Below are positions 9,338 to 17,122 of a stretch of DNA of 64,000 bases, one piece after another (positions within the stretch are counted from its first letter, which is position 1; each line of letters begins with the position of its first letter). The translations under genes and the position numbers were made by a program. Origin of the DNA: an uncultured Lachnospiraceae bacterium (GTDB taxonomy: Bacteria > Bacillota > Clostridia > Lachnospirales > Lachnospiraceae); the NCBI GenBank assembly GCA_902776305.1, contig CACYPS010000012.1, positions 1 to 64,000 of the forward strand, read 5' to 3'. The notes below the pieces were generated by a model. It saw nothing but the letters and a program-made list of their open reading frames with translations, did not search any database and was not told the origin of the DNA.

Positions 9338-9676
9338 TCAGTCTTTTACGAAATCTTCTCTGTATGGTGAGAAAATATCAAGAAGGACGCCCGCTTCAAG
9401 GCAGACACAACCGTGTACAACACCGTCGGTTTTGAGTAATGTATCACCTTCAGTAACTTCCCGTGTTGTATCACCGATCGTGAAAAGGAAACGACCGCTT
9501 TTTACATAGGTTATCTGAGTGTGCGGGTGGCTGTGTTTCTTGCCAACCGCGTCTTTGGAAAAGGTATTTTCGACGACCATGATGTCATCTGAGTACGCCA
9601 GGACACGTCGAACTACCCCTTCCCCGGCTTTTTCCGGCTCGATATCTTTGTAGAAGACCCAAACATCATTTTTCAT
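9338..9676 (-). CDS. kdgF: Cupin protein, KdgF-like
   Basis: 112 residues forming a single small cupin barrel. The metal-binding motif HSHPHTQ with a second-motif His in GVVHG is visible. KdgF proteins help convert 4,5-unsaturated uronates from pectin or alginate into linear ketouronates. The assignment rests on cupin size and on the position, divergent from uxuA; a generic cupin is the alternative. Good AGGAG-like sequence precedes the ATG on the minus strand. Confidence 0.6.
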   Translation of the reverse strand: MKNDVWVFYKDIEPEKAGEGVVRRVLAYSDDIMVVENTFSKDAVGKKHSHPHTQITYVKSGRFLFTIGDTTREVTEGDTLLKTDGVVHGCVCLEAGVLLDIFSPYREDFVKD

Positions 9677-9790
9677 TTTCTTATGCTCCTTTGCTTATGA
9701 ACTGCATGGAAAGCTTTTAGCTTACCATATGAATCGCGAATGTCGTTTTCAGCATAACGTTACATAAGTATTCTAAGAGAACTCGAAGAA

Positions 9791-9887
9791 GATTTCAACT
9801 AAGATTGAAATCAGGGAAAACATGAAGAAGATTTCCGAAAATGAAATCCGGGTAAACCTGAAGAGGTTTTCAATAAAGGATGAATTC
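9791..9887. promoter_or_regulatory. Three tandem imperfect palindromes between kdgF-like and uxuA genes
   Basis: Half-sites GATTTC and GAAATC recur at 9791/9807 and 9830/9843, and a degenerate pair GTTTTC and GAATTC at 9866/9882. The unit repeats every 36-39 bp. The 304-bp gap between the divergent genes holds nothing else obvious except the AAGGAGGG site of uxuA. An operator array for a uronate regulator is possible; a decayed tandem duplication is the alternative. Confidence 0.4.
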
Positions 9888-9980
9888 CTGAGCGTTCGGA
9901 AAAGATCCAAACTGAGAATGAAGCGATGAAGGACCGATACATTAAGGACTTGAAATTCCACAGAATAAGGAGGGAAGAAT

Positions 9981-11078
9981 ATGCCAATGAAAATGGGATG
10001 GCGTTGGTACGGCGAAGGTAACGACCCTGTCACTTTGGGTGACATCAAACAGATCCCCGGAGTTACAAGCATTGTCTGGGCTCTGCACCACAAGATGCCC
10101 GGAGAAATCTGGGAAGAGGATGAGATCCGTGAGGTAGTAGATCAGATCCACGCTTACGGTTTCGATGCGGAGGTCGTTGAGTCTGTCAATGTTCACGACG
10201 ATATCAAGATCGGCCTGCCGACAAGAGACGCCCTAATCGAGAATTATAAGCAGTGCATCCTGAACCTCGGCAAGTTCGGCGTCAAGGTAATCTGCTACAA
10301 CTTCATGCCGGTTTTTGACTGGACGCGTACAGATCTGTTCCATCCGGTAGGAGACGGCTCCACGGCTCTGTTCTATCAGAAAGACATGATCCAGAGCGAT
10401 TATAAGGCCATGGCGGAATACATCATGAGCTTCACGGAGAAGTACAACATGACGTTCCCGGGCTGGGAGCCGGAGCGTATGGCAAAGCTTGATGAGCTTT
10501 TCAAAGCTTATGCACCTGTCACCAAAGAAAAACTCTGGGATAATCTGAAGTATTTCCTTGAAGCAATCATGCCGGCCTGCAAGGAGGCTGACATCAAGAT
10601 GGCAATCCATATGGATGATCCGCCATGGGATATCTTCGGACTTCCGAGACTGATGGTGGATGAGGCGGCCTGCGCTAAGCTTCTGAAAATGGTCGACGAT
10701 CCACACAACTGCCTCACACTCTGCACAGGCAGCCTGAACGCAAATCCGGCAAATAACTGTGCTGACATTGTAAGAAAGCATTGTGACAGAATCGCATTTG
10801 CACATATCCGCAATATTAAACATTTCCCGAACGGAGATTTCTCTGAAGCCGCTCACAGAGACTGCTGCGGCGAGACAGGTATCATCGAGATCCTGAGAGC
10901 TTATCACGATTGCGGATTTGACGGCTACATAAGACCTGACCACGGAAGACAGCTGTGGGAGGAAGGTCCGGGATCCTGCAGACCGGGCTATGGCAAATAT
11001 GACCGCGCACTTGGCGTACAGTACATGCTCGGAGTATGGGATTTGCTTGACAGACTGGCTGAGGAAAAAGGAGAGTAA
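9981..11078 (+). CDS. uxuA: Mannonate dehydratase
   Basis: 365 residues, the usual length for Firmicutes UxuA. The start PMKMGWRWYGEGNDPVTL and the internal stretches IHMDDPPWDIFG, HIRNIK and DCCGETG are characteristic of this TIM-barrel metalloenzyme. It dehydrates D-mannonate to 2-keto-3-deoxygluconate in the glucuronate pathway. AAGGAGGG lies just before the ATG. The uxuB start codon follows only two bases after its stop codon, so the two are co-translated. Confidence 0.95.
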   Translation: MPMKMGWRWYGEGNDPVTLGDIKQIPGVTSIVWALHHKMPGEIWEEDEIREVVDQIHAYGFDAEVVESVNVHDDIKIGLPTRDALIENYKQCILNLGKFGVKVICYNFMPVFDWTRTDLFHPVGDGSTALFYQKDMIQSDYKAMAEYIMSFTEKYNMTFPGWEPERMAKLDELFKAYAPVTKEKLWDNLKYFLEAIMPACKEADIKMAIHMDDPPWDIFGLPRLMVDEAACAKLLKMVDDPHNCLTLCTGSLNANPANNCADIVRKHCDRIAFAHIRNIKHFPNGDFSEAAHRDCCGETGIIEILRAYHDCGFDGYIRPDHGRQLWEEGPGSCRPGYGKYDRALGVQYMLGVWDLLDRLAEEKGE

Positions 11079-11080
11079 TA

Positions 11081-12658
11081 ATGAAACTTAGTTTGAACGG
11101 AATTCAGGATAAAGAACAGTGGAAGGGCTATAAGCTTCCCGAATTCGATATTGAGGCAGTTAAGAAGAATACATACGAGAATCCGACATGGGTACATTTC
11201 GGAGCGGGAAATATCTTCAGAGCATTTCCCGCAGCGCTCCTTCAGCAGCTGCTTGACAGCGGTGATGCTGACACAGGCGTTATCGTAGCGGAAGGGTTTG
11301 ACTTTGACATCATCGACAAGGCATACAAGCCGTATGACAATCTGAGCCTTCTCGTTGTACTGAAAGCTGACGGTTCCATCGAAAAGAAAGTTATCGCTTC
11401 CGTTACCGAGAGCGTTAAGGCGTCTCCGGAATTCGCGGATGACTGGAAGAGACTCTGCGATATATTTGCAAATCCCAGCCTGCAGATGATCAGCTTCACG
11501 ATCACAGAAAAAGGCTACGGCGTTGCACCGGCTGACCTTGAGAGAGGTCTCAATCCGGTCCTCATCATGGGCAAGGTGACGGTTCTTCTGTATGAGCGCT
11601 TCAAAGCCGGCGGATACCCGCTCACCGTTCAGAGTATGGACAACTGCTCACACAACGGAGACAAGGTAAAGAGCGCTGTTCTTCAGTATGCGGAAAAATG
11701 GGCAGCAGAAGGCCTTGTTCCGGCTGAATTTGTCGAGTGGCTGAAGGATGAGACGAAGATCACCTTCCCGTGGAGCATGATCGATAAGATCACCCCGAGA
11801 CCGGATGCCGCAGTTCAGAAGATGCTCGCTGAAGACGGATTCGAGGACAGCAACACGATCATCACAGATAAGCACACCTACACGGCTCCGTTCGTCAACG
11901 CTGAGGAGACTGAATATCTTGTAATTGAAGATAATTATACAAATGGCCGTCCGGCTCTCGAGAAGGCGGGCGTCATTTATACAGACCGCGAGACAGTAGA
12001 CAATGTTGAGCGCATGAAAGTCACGACCTGCCTGAATCCTCTTCACACAGCTATGTCGGTATTCGGCTGCATGCTCGGTTACAATCTGATTTCCGCCGAG
12101 ATGAAAGATGAGGATCTCTGCGGTCTTATCACCAAGATGGGATACAAAGAGGCAATGCCGGTCGTCGTTGATCCGGGCGTTCTTCATCCGGACGAATTCA
12201 TCGATGCAGTTCTCACAAAACGCCTTCCGAACCCCTTCATGCCGGATGCACCGCAGAGAATCGCGACGGATACATCCCAGAAGATCGCTATCCGCTTCGG
12301 TGAGACAATCAAGTCTTACAGGAAGAAAGGCCTCGATATGGACCAGCTCACACTGATTCCGCTTGTCCTTGCAGGTTATGCTAGATATCTGAAGGGCATC
12401 GATGATGAGGGAAATCCGTTCGACATTTCTCCGGATCCGCTTCTCGGAGAGCTTCAGGAGATCGTTAAGCCTCTTGAAATCGGAAAGAAAGAACAGGATT
12501 ACAGCTGCCTGAAAGAGCTTTACTCCAGAGAAGACATCTTCGGACAGAACCTGTATGAGGCAGGTCTCGGCGAGAAGATCGAAGGTATGGTAGCTGAGCT
12601 TTATGCAGGAAAGGGTGCTGTAAGAGAAGTTCTTCACAAATACGTCTCTGCAAGATAA
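11081..12658 (+). CDS. uxuB: Fructuronate reductase (mannitol dehydrogenase family)
   Basis: 525 residues. The N-terminal HFGAGNIFRAF segment is the family dinucleotide-binding signature, and the central NCSHNGDK and C-terminal helical domain match long-chain mannitol dehydrogenases. With uxuA directly upstream the likely reaction is NADH-linked reduction of D-fructuronate to D-mannonate. The ribosome binding site AAAGGAG is inside the end of uxuA. Confidence 0.92.
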   Translation: MKLSLNGIQDKEQWKGYKLPEFDIEAVKKNTYENPTWVHFGAGNIFRAFPAALLQQLLDSGDADTGVIVAEGFDFDIIDKAYKPYDNLSLLVVLKADGSIEKKVIASVTESVKASPEFADDWKRLCDIFANPSLQMISFTITEKGYGVAPADLERGLNPVLIMGKVTVLLYERFKAGGYPLTVQSMDNCSHNGDKVKSAVLQYAEKWAAEGLVPAEFVEWLKDETKITFPWSMIDKITPRPDAAVQKMLAEDGFEDSNTIITDKHTYTAPFVNAEETEYLVIEDNYTNGRPALEKAGVIYTDRETVDNVERMKVTTCLNPLHTAMSVFGCMLGYNLISAEMKDEDLCGLITKMGYKEAMPVVVDPGVLHPDEFIDAVLTKRLPNPFMPDAPQRIATDTSQKIAIRFGETIKSYRKKGLDMDQLTLIPLVLAGYARYLKGIDDEGNPFDISPDPLLGELQEIVKPLEIGKKEQDYSCLKELYSREDIFGQNLYEAGLGEKIEGMVAELYAGKGAVREVLHKYVSAR

Positions 12659-12707
12659 TTAAAATACAGATTTCTTTCCATCTGTGAAATACAATACAGA
12701 AGTCTTG

Positions 12708-12759
12708 CCATTTTGCACTGATTAAGATTATTTTACTTTGAAAAATTAGTGCAAAATGG
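12708..12759. repeat. Inverted repeat between uxuB and the TRAP permease remnant
   Basis: Perfect 12-bp arms CCATTTTGCACT and AGTGCAAAATGG are separated by 28 AT-rich bases. There is no T run directly after the right arm, so it is a weak terminator candidate. Just before it, two related copies of an AATACAGA-N-TCTT unit form a short degenerate direct repeat after uxuB. Confidence 0.6.
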
Positions 12760-12815
12760 TAATATAGCTAGTGGCATTTTTTATTCGGTTTTATGTTTAT
12801 AAAGGAGGACATAGA

Positions 12816-13462
12816 ATGAAAACAGTATCTGGGCTCTCGCGGCAATTCTTATCGTTGTCGTAGGCGTTGTTGCCGGTGTATTCACAGCAACAGAGTCAGC
12901 CGCTATTGCTGTTATTTATTCGCTTCTTGTTTCCCTGTATGTCTACAAGGGACTTACATGGAAGGGCGTATGGGATGCTCTGGACGGCTGCGTGGACACA
13001 CTCTCAATCGTCCTTATCCTTATTTCAACATCGAGCATATTCGGTTACTGCCTTACACAGCTCCATGTTCCGGATCTCGCAAGCCATGCAATCCTTGGTC
13101 TTACAGATAACCGGATCATCATTGCACTGCTGATCGACCTGATCATCCTGCTTCTCGGCTGTATCATGGATATGTCACCGATTATTCTTATTACGACGCC
13201 GATCCTTCTTCCAATCGCTACACAGATCGGAATTGACCCGATTCAGTTCGGTATCATTATGGTTCTTAACTGCGGTATCGGTCTGCTGACGCCGCCGGTT
13301 GGTGCGGTCCTCTTCATCGGTTCCGCTGTTGCCAAACTTAAGATGGAGCAGGTCATAAAAGCGACGCTTCCATTCTATATCTGTATGTTGATAGCGCTCC
13401 TGCTTATCACATTCATTCCGGGAATTTCACTGGCTCTGCCGAATCTGCTCATGCCGGCGTAA
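12816..13462 (+). pseudogene. Broken TRAP transporter large permease gene (dctM, C-terminal half only)
   Basis: An AAGGAGGA site and ATG (12816) open a frame that stops after 15 codons. From about 12827 another frame encodes the C-terminal half of a DctM/SiaM-type permease (GVFTATESAAIAV, then MDMSPIILITTPILLP and GLLTPPVGAVLF) to a normal stop at 13462. The N-terminal half is absent. This looks like an internal deletion that joined the start of one TRAP gene to the middle of dctM, with loss of frame. Its place after uxuAB suggests a former hexuronate TRAP transporter. An ATG at 12992 could give a 156-residue fragment but it could not form a full permease. Confidence 0.8.
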
Positions 13463-13551
13463 ACGGAATTTATTGACTGAATACTTTAAAGCTTGACCGT
13501 TGCCGATTATTCGGTAGCGGTCTTGCTTGCATAAAGGAGTAAAATGCATCT

Positions 13552-14244
13552 ATGAATAATATGACCATCATCCTTATCATGATTCTGGTCCTGATTGTCG
13601 TACCGGTCGTGTTTGCGAAAATATCAGGAAGGGATCCCATGGAAGTTTTTTTCGGTTCCAGAGTGAAGGGGTCCGCATTTGCATCGAAAGACAAAGAAGA
13701 GGCTAAGAAAGAGAACACAGCAAAAAAGACGGAAAAGAACAGCGACCGGAATGAACTGCTCGTTACGCTTTCCGAGATCACTAATTATGTGAGGCGCAAC
13801 CGATTTTACGTGATTATGCCCGGAACCTTACAGTATCAAGGGAAGGTTGCCAATCTGGGTGCTATCATTGTGACGAGGGGTGCGGTGATCGGTATCAATT
13901 GTTTCGGCTATGGCGGGACGGTGACGGCAGGAAGCGGAAAGGATGACTGGACGCAGAGGATAAACGGTGAGAAGAAGAAGTTCGCGAGTCCTGTTGTCAA
14001 GAACAGTGAGCAGGAGAAGATTTTGAGGGCTGTGCTTGACGCTGAGGGTCTCAAGGATGTCGAGTGCAGGGTCATCGGGGTGTTCACATCGGCTACCGTG
14101 CAGCTGACGGGTGCCGGGGGTACGGGGTGCTATACGAGGAATACGCTGAAGAGTTATTTGGCGTCGGATGAGTGTGTGGTGAGTAGGGATTTGGTGCCGA
14201 AAGAGGTGGGGAGGAAGTTGGAGCCCTATGTGAAAAGGAAGTAG
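13552..14244 (+). CDS. NERD-like domain protein with N-terminal membrane anchor
   Basis: 230 residues. Residues 4-23 are a hydrophobic segment, then a Lys/Glu-rich linker (about 45-70), then an alpha/beta domain whose GxxxNLGAIIV, GGTVTAGSGKDDWTQ and SPVVKNSEQE blocks resemble the NERD (nuclease-related) family. A role in nucleic-acid processing is only suggested by that family. AAGGAG lies 14 bases upstream of the start. It precedes the MoxR operon but is separated from it by 600 bp of repeat elements. Confidence 0.55.
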   Translation: MNNMTIILIMILVLIVVPVVFAKISGRDPMEVFFGSRVKGSAFASKDKEEAKKENTAKKTEKNSDRNELLVTLSEITNYVRRNRFYVIMPGTLQYQGKVANLGAIIVTRGAVIGINCFGYGGTVTAGSGKDDWTQRINGEKKKFASPVVKNSEQEKILRAVLDAEGLKDVECRVIGVFTSATVQLTGAGGTGCYTRNTLKSYLASDECVVSRDLVPKEVGRKLEPYVKRK

Positions 14245-14253
14245 GGATCGTAT

Positions 14254-14403
14254 ACTTCCCACACGGAATAGTAGAGGACAGTCTCATCATTAAAAAATGC
14301 ATCGTCGGGACGCTTCCGCTCGGTCTCGCTGGCAGCGGTACTAAGAATTTTTCTGCGTCTTTGACTTGAAAAATTCAAGTACCGGCCGCTTGGGGTGGGA
14401 AGT
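14254..14403. repeat. Long-hairpin element, copy A (right arm shortened)
   Basis: Begins ACTTCCCACACGG and ends GTGGGAAGT. The left arm, core loop and AAGTACCGGCCGC segment are present, but the following block that pairs with the left arm (GACGACGCC...TTTTTAATGATTCGACT) is deleted. It begins 9 bp after the stop of the NERD-like gene. Confidence 0.85.
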
Positions 14404-14488
14404 ATGAGCAGCGTACTTCCTTTTAAATAGGGGGAAGAGAAGTAAAGCGGCTTGTGATTTAAAAAGTTGGGAAGATCAGGATGCTTAT

Positions 14489-14687
14489 ACTTCCCACACG
14501 GGATAGTAGAGGACAGTCTCATCATAAAAAAATGCATCGTCGGGACGCTTTCGCTCGGTCTCGCTGGCAGCGGTACTAATAAAAATTCATCGCTGAAGCT
14601 CGAATTTTTAAAGTACCGGCCGCTCGACGACGCCCGATCGATTGCATTTTTAATGATTCGACTGTGCTGTAGGTATGCGGTGGAAGT
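14489..14687. repeat. Long-hairpin element, copy B (complete, 199 bp)
   Basis: All blocks are present: ACTTCCCAC; AGTCTCATCATAAAAAAATG; CATCGTCGGGACGC; GGCAGCGGTACT; loop; AGTACCGGCCGC; GACGACGCCCGATC; GCATTTTTAATGATTCGACT; GTGGAAGT. Left and right halves pair as one long imperfect hairpin. The spacer before it (14404-14488) is repeated before copy C. Confidence 0.9.
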
Positions 14688-14771
14688 ATGAGCAGCGTAC
14701 TTCCTTTTAAATAGGGGGAGAGAAGTAAAGCGGCTTGAGATTTAGAAAGTTGGGAAGATCAGGGTGCTTTT

Positions 14772-14830
14772 ACTTCCCACACGGGGTACTAGAGGACAGT
14801 CTCATCATAAAAAAATGCATCGTCGGGACA
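14772..14830. repeat. Long-hairpin element, copy C (left end only)
   Basis: Matches copies A and B from TACTTCCCACACGG through CATCGTCGGGAC and then breaks off 22 bp before the moxR start codon. The preceding 85 bp (GTATGAGCAGCGTACTTCC onward) duplicate 14403-14488, so the A-B-C cluster arose at least partly by tandem duplication. Confidence 0.85.
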
Positions 14831-14852
14831 GTTTTGTGAGGTAAAAACCAGG

Positions 14853-15776
14853 ATGAATGAGAGAACGCTACGATTAAAAAAGAGCATCGAAGAACGGATC
14901 GTCGGAAAAGGCGGCGTCATAGACAAGGTGATCATCACCCTCCTGGCGGGCGGCCATCTGCTCCTGGAGGATGTCCCCGGCGTGGGGAAGACCTCGCTCG
15001 CGAAAGCCCTGTCGGATTCTCTGTCGCTCTCCTTCGCGAGGATCCAGTGCACGCCCGACACGACGCCCTCGGACATCACGGGTCTCTCCATTTACAGGCC
15101 CTCAGACGGAACCTTTCAGGTACTGCCGGGTCCGATCGTCAATAATATAGTGCTTGCCGACGAGCTGAACAGAACCTCCCCCAAAACCCAGTCCGCCCTC
15201 CTGGAAGTCATGGAGGAGCATAAGGTCACGATTGATGGGAAGGAGATAGCCGTACCGGAACCCTTTATGGTTATTGGTACACAGAATCCCGCTGAGATGG
15301 CCGGAACTTATCCGCTGCCTGAATCCCAGCTCGACAGGTTCATGATGAAGCTTTCCATAGGTTATCCGGACGTTACAGCGTCGCAGGATATGGCGAAGCG
15401 GTTTATAGAAGGACAGCTGCACAGCCGGACTATGCCGGTCTTAAACGCAAAGGATCTGATAGAGATGCAGAATGAGGTGAAGCAAGTCAGCATTCATGCG
15501 AATCTGCTGACTTATGCGGCTGAGATCGTTGACATGACGAGAAACAAGGCGGAGATCGCCTGCGGCGCTTCGCCCAGAGCGTTCCTCTCGATGCTCAGGT
15601 GTGCCCAGGCATTAGCTTGCATGGATGAGAGGACCTATTGCATTCCCGAGGATATCGCAGAATCAGCCTCACTCACCATTCCGCATAGGCTTATTCTGAC
15701 GAATGGGGCTAAGCTCAGCCGTATTACTAAGGAGGACCTTGTTAAGACGATTCTCGGTCAGGTGAAGGTGCAATAA
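14853..15776 (+). CDS. MoxR-family AAA+ ATPase
   Basis: 307 residues. The Walker A motif PGVGKTSLAKAL is at residues 42-53, with a Walker B LADELNRTSPKTQ near residue 105 and a MoxR C-terminal lid. MoxR ATPases act as chaperones for metal insertion or complex assembly and are nearly always followed by a DUF58 gene, as here. The ATG follows GAGG by about eight bases. Its promoter must lie in, or read through, the repeat cluster upstream. Confidence 0.92.
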   Translation: MNERTLRLKKSIEERIVGKGGVIDKVIITLLAGGHLLLEDVPGVGKTSLAKALSDSLSLSFARIQCTPDTTPSDITGLSIYRPSDGTFQVLPGPIVNNIVLADELNRTSPKTQSALLEVMEEHKVTIDGKEIAVPEPFMVIGTQNPAEMAGTYPLPESQLDRFMMKLSIGYPDVTASQDMAKRFIEGQLHSRTMPVLNAKDLIEMQNEVKQVSIHANLLTYAAEIVDMTRNKAEIACGASPRAFLSMLRCAQALACMDERTYCIPEDIAESASLTIPHRLILTNGAKLSRITKEDLVKTILGQVKVQ

Positions 15777-16055
15777 GCCATCAGATAATCAGAGCCATAG
15801 GTTCGTTAAGAGTGTCATGAGCGTTTGTTAAACTGAGTTGACGTTCAGGAAAAGGTGCAATAAGCCATCAGACAGTCAGACAAACAGAGTCATAGATTCG
15901 GTAAGAGTGTCATGAGAGATCAATTAAACAGAGTTCTCGGTCAGGTGAAGGTGCAATAAGCCATCAGACAATCAGACAAACAGAGTCATAGGCTCGTTGA
16001 GAGAGTCATTAGCGTTCAGTAAAACAGAGTTCCCGGTCAGTTGAAGGTGCCATGA
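15751..16055 (+). repeat. Tandem repeat made from the moxR 3' end (four copies)
   Basis: Units begin at 15751 (inside moxR), 15839, 15934 and 16030, spacing 88, 95 and 96 bp. Each opens with a version of TTCTCGGTCAGGTGAAGGTG, the coding sequence for the last MoxR residues, then continues into AATAAGCCATCAGAC and ACAGAGTCATAG. The fourth copy reads GAAGGTGCCATGAG and so supplies the ribosome binding site and start codon of the DUF58 gene. This fills the whole gap between the two genes. Confidence 0.9.
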
Positions 16056-17122
16056 GTATTCAAGTCAACAAAGTGCGTATTATCATATATTTCATAGTGA
16101 TATCGGCATGTCTTGTGTTCGCCAGCTTTTACGGCGGACCCGTGTCCTATGCGCCGCTTTACGGAGCTCTTCTCATTTTACCTGTTTCTGCTGCTTACAT
16201 ATTTCTGAATTTCAGATTCCTCCGCGTTTATCAGGAAATCGAGGTGCACAGGTTCCCAAAAGGCGAGGATCACAGGTTTCGTGCCGTCATTGAAAATGCC
16301 GGATTCCTCCCCATTCACAAAATGCGTCTTTACACCCACAGGGACAGATGCGATCTCTATGAGATAGAAAACGGGCAGATTCTCTCGCTTAATATTCGGG
16401 AAAAGAAGGAATTGATTTCGGGAATAAGCTGCAAATATGCAGGTTCTTATGATATCGGCCTGTCAAATGCCGCATTCACGGATCCCTTCTCGATTTTCAC
16501 AGTGGTGGTAAAAATCCCGTACAATTTCAGGGCTGTTGTGAGTCCGCGGATTACGGATATTGCAGATTCCTATCTGGATCTGGAGAATATGGTGAACAGC
16601 ACGGGGTTAAAAAGCAATTGGATGACGGAGGAAACGCCGGGCAGTGATTTGAGACCCTATCAGAGAGGAGATGCACTGAATTCTGTCAACTGGAAGGTTT
16701 CCGCGAAGCTTTCGGAGCTGACAGTCAGAATTCCCGATAAAATGGAGAAGCGAACGGTGACTATCCTGATGGAAGCGGCCAATGTTCCGGATAACTGTCA
16801 GGAGCTGGAATTCCTGAAAAAAAGGGACTATTTTCTGGAGTTCATCGTCTCCGCGGCCTGGCATTTTGCGAAGCAGGGAGTACCTGTCCACCTGATTTAT
16901 CCTTCCGGTAAAGTGAGCGAATCGGAAGTAGAATCGTATGAAAACTTTATGGAGTTTTATAATACCGTTGCTGACGGTATTTTTTATCATTCTGAAGAGG
17001 AGTATAATAAAATCCGAAGTCTGGTTATGAACAGAGGGAGCAGTTGGTATGATAACAATACCTGGATTCTTATCAGAGAAGATCCTGAGCCGGGAGAGAG
17101 TCACTGCACAGTTTGTGACTGA
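16052..17122 (+). CDS. DUF58 domain protein
   Basis: 356 residues. Two hydrophobic segments at about residues 8-25 and 30-50 form a membrane anchor. The DUF58 signature EETPGSDLRPYQRGD followed by SVNWKVSAK is at about residues 190-215, and a vWA-like fold follows. DUF58 proteins work with MoxR ATPases; the exact role is unknown. It overlaps or abuts the transglutaminase gene, which indicates translational coupling. Confidence 0.88.
   Translation: MSIQVNKVRIIIYFIVISACLVFASFYGGPVSYAPLYGALLILPVSAAYIFLNFRFLRVYQEIEVHRFPKGEDHRFRAVIENAGFLPIHKMRLYTHRDRCDLYEIENGQILSLNIREKKELISGISCKYAGSYDIGLSNAAFTDPFSIFTVVVKIPYNFRAVVSPRITDIADSYLDLENMVNSTGLKSNWMTEETPGSDLRPYQRGDALNSVNWKVSAKLSELTVRIPDKMEKRTVTILMEAANVPDNCQELEFLKKRDYFLEFIVSAAWHFAKQGVPVHLIYPSGKVSESEVESYENFMEFYNTVADGIFYHSEEEYNKIRSLVMNRGSSWYDNNTWILIREDPEPGESHCTVCD

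Noticed and set aside
11648-12637. 329-codon minus-strand frame
   Set aside because: Antisense to uxuB; the plus-strand protein has conserved motifs along the whole length.
12992-13462. Intact small membrane protein starting at 12992
   Set aside because: The frame is the C-terminal half of a DctM permease, with recognisable upstream permease sequence lacking a start; a remnant explains it better.
14467-14691. Frames of 74-95 codons in hairpin copies B and E with similar peptide text
   Set aside because: The peptide similarity follows from DNA similarity; copies A and H have in-frame stops, so a conserved protein is unlikely.
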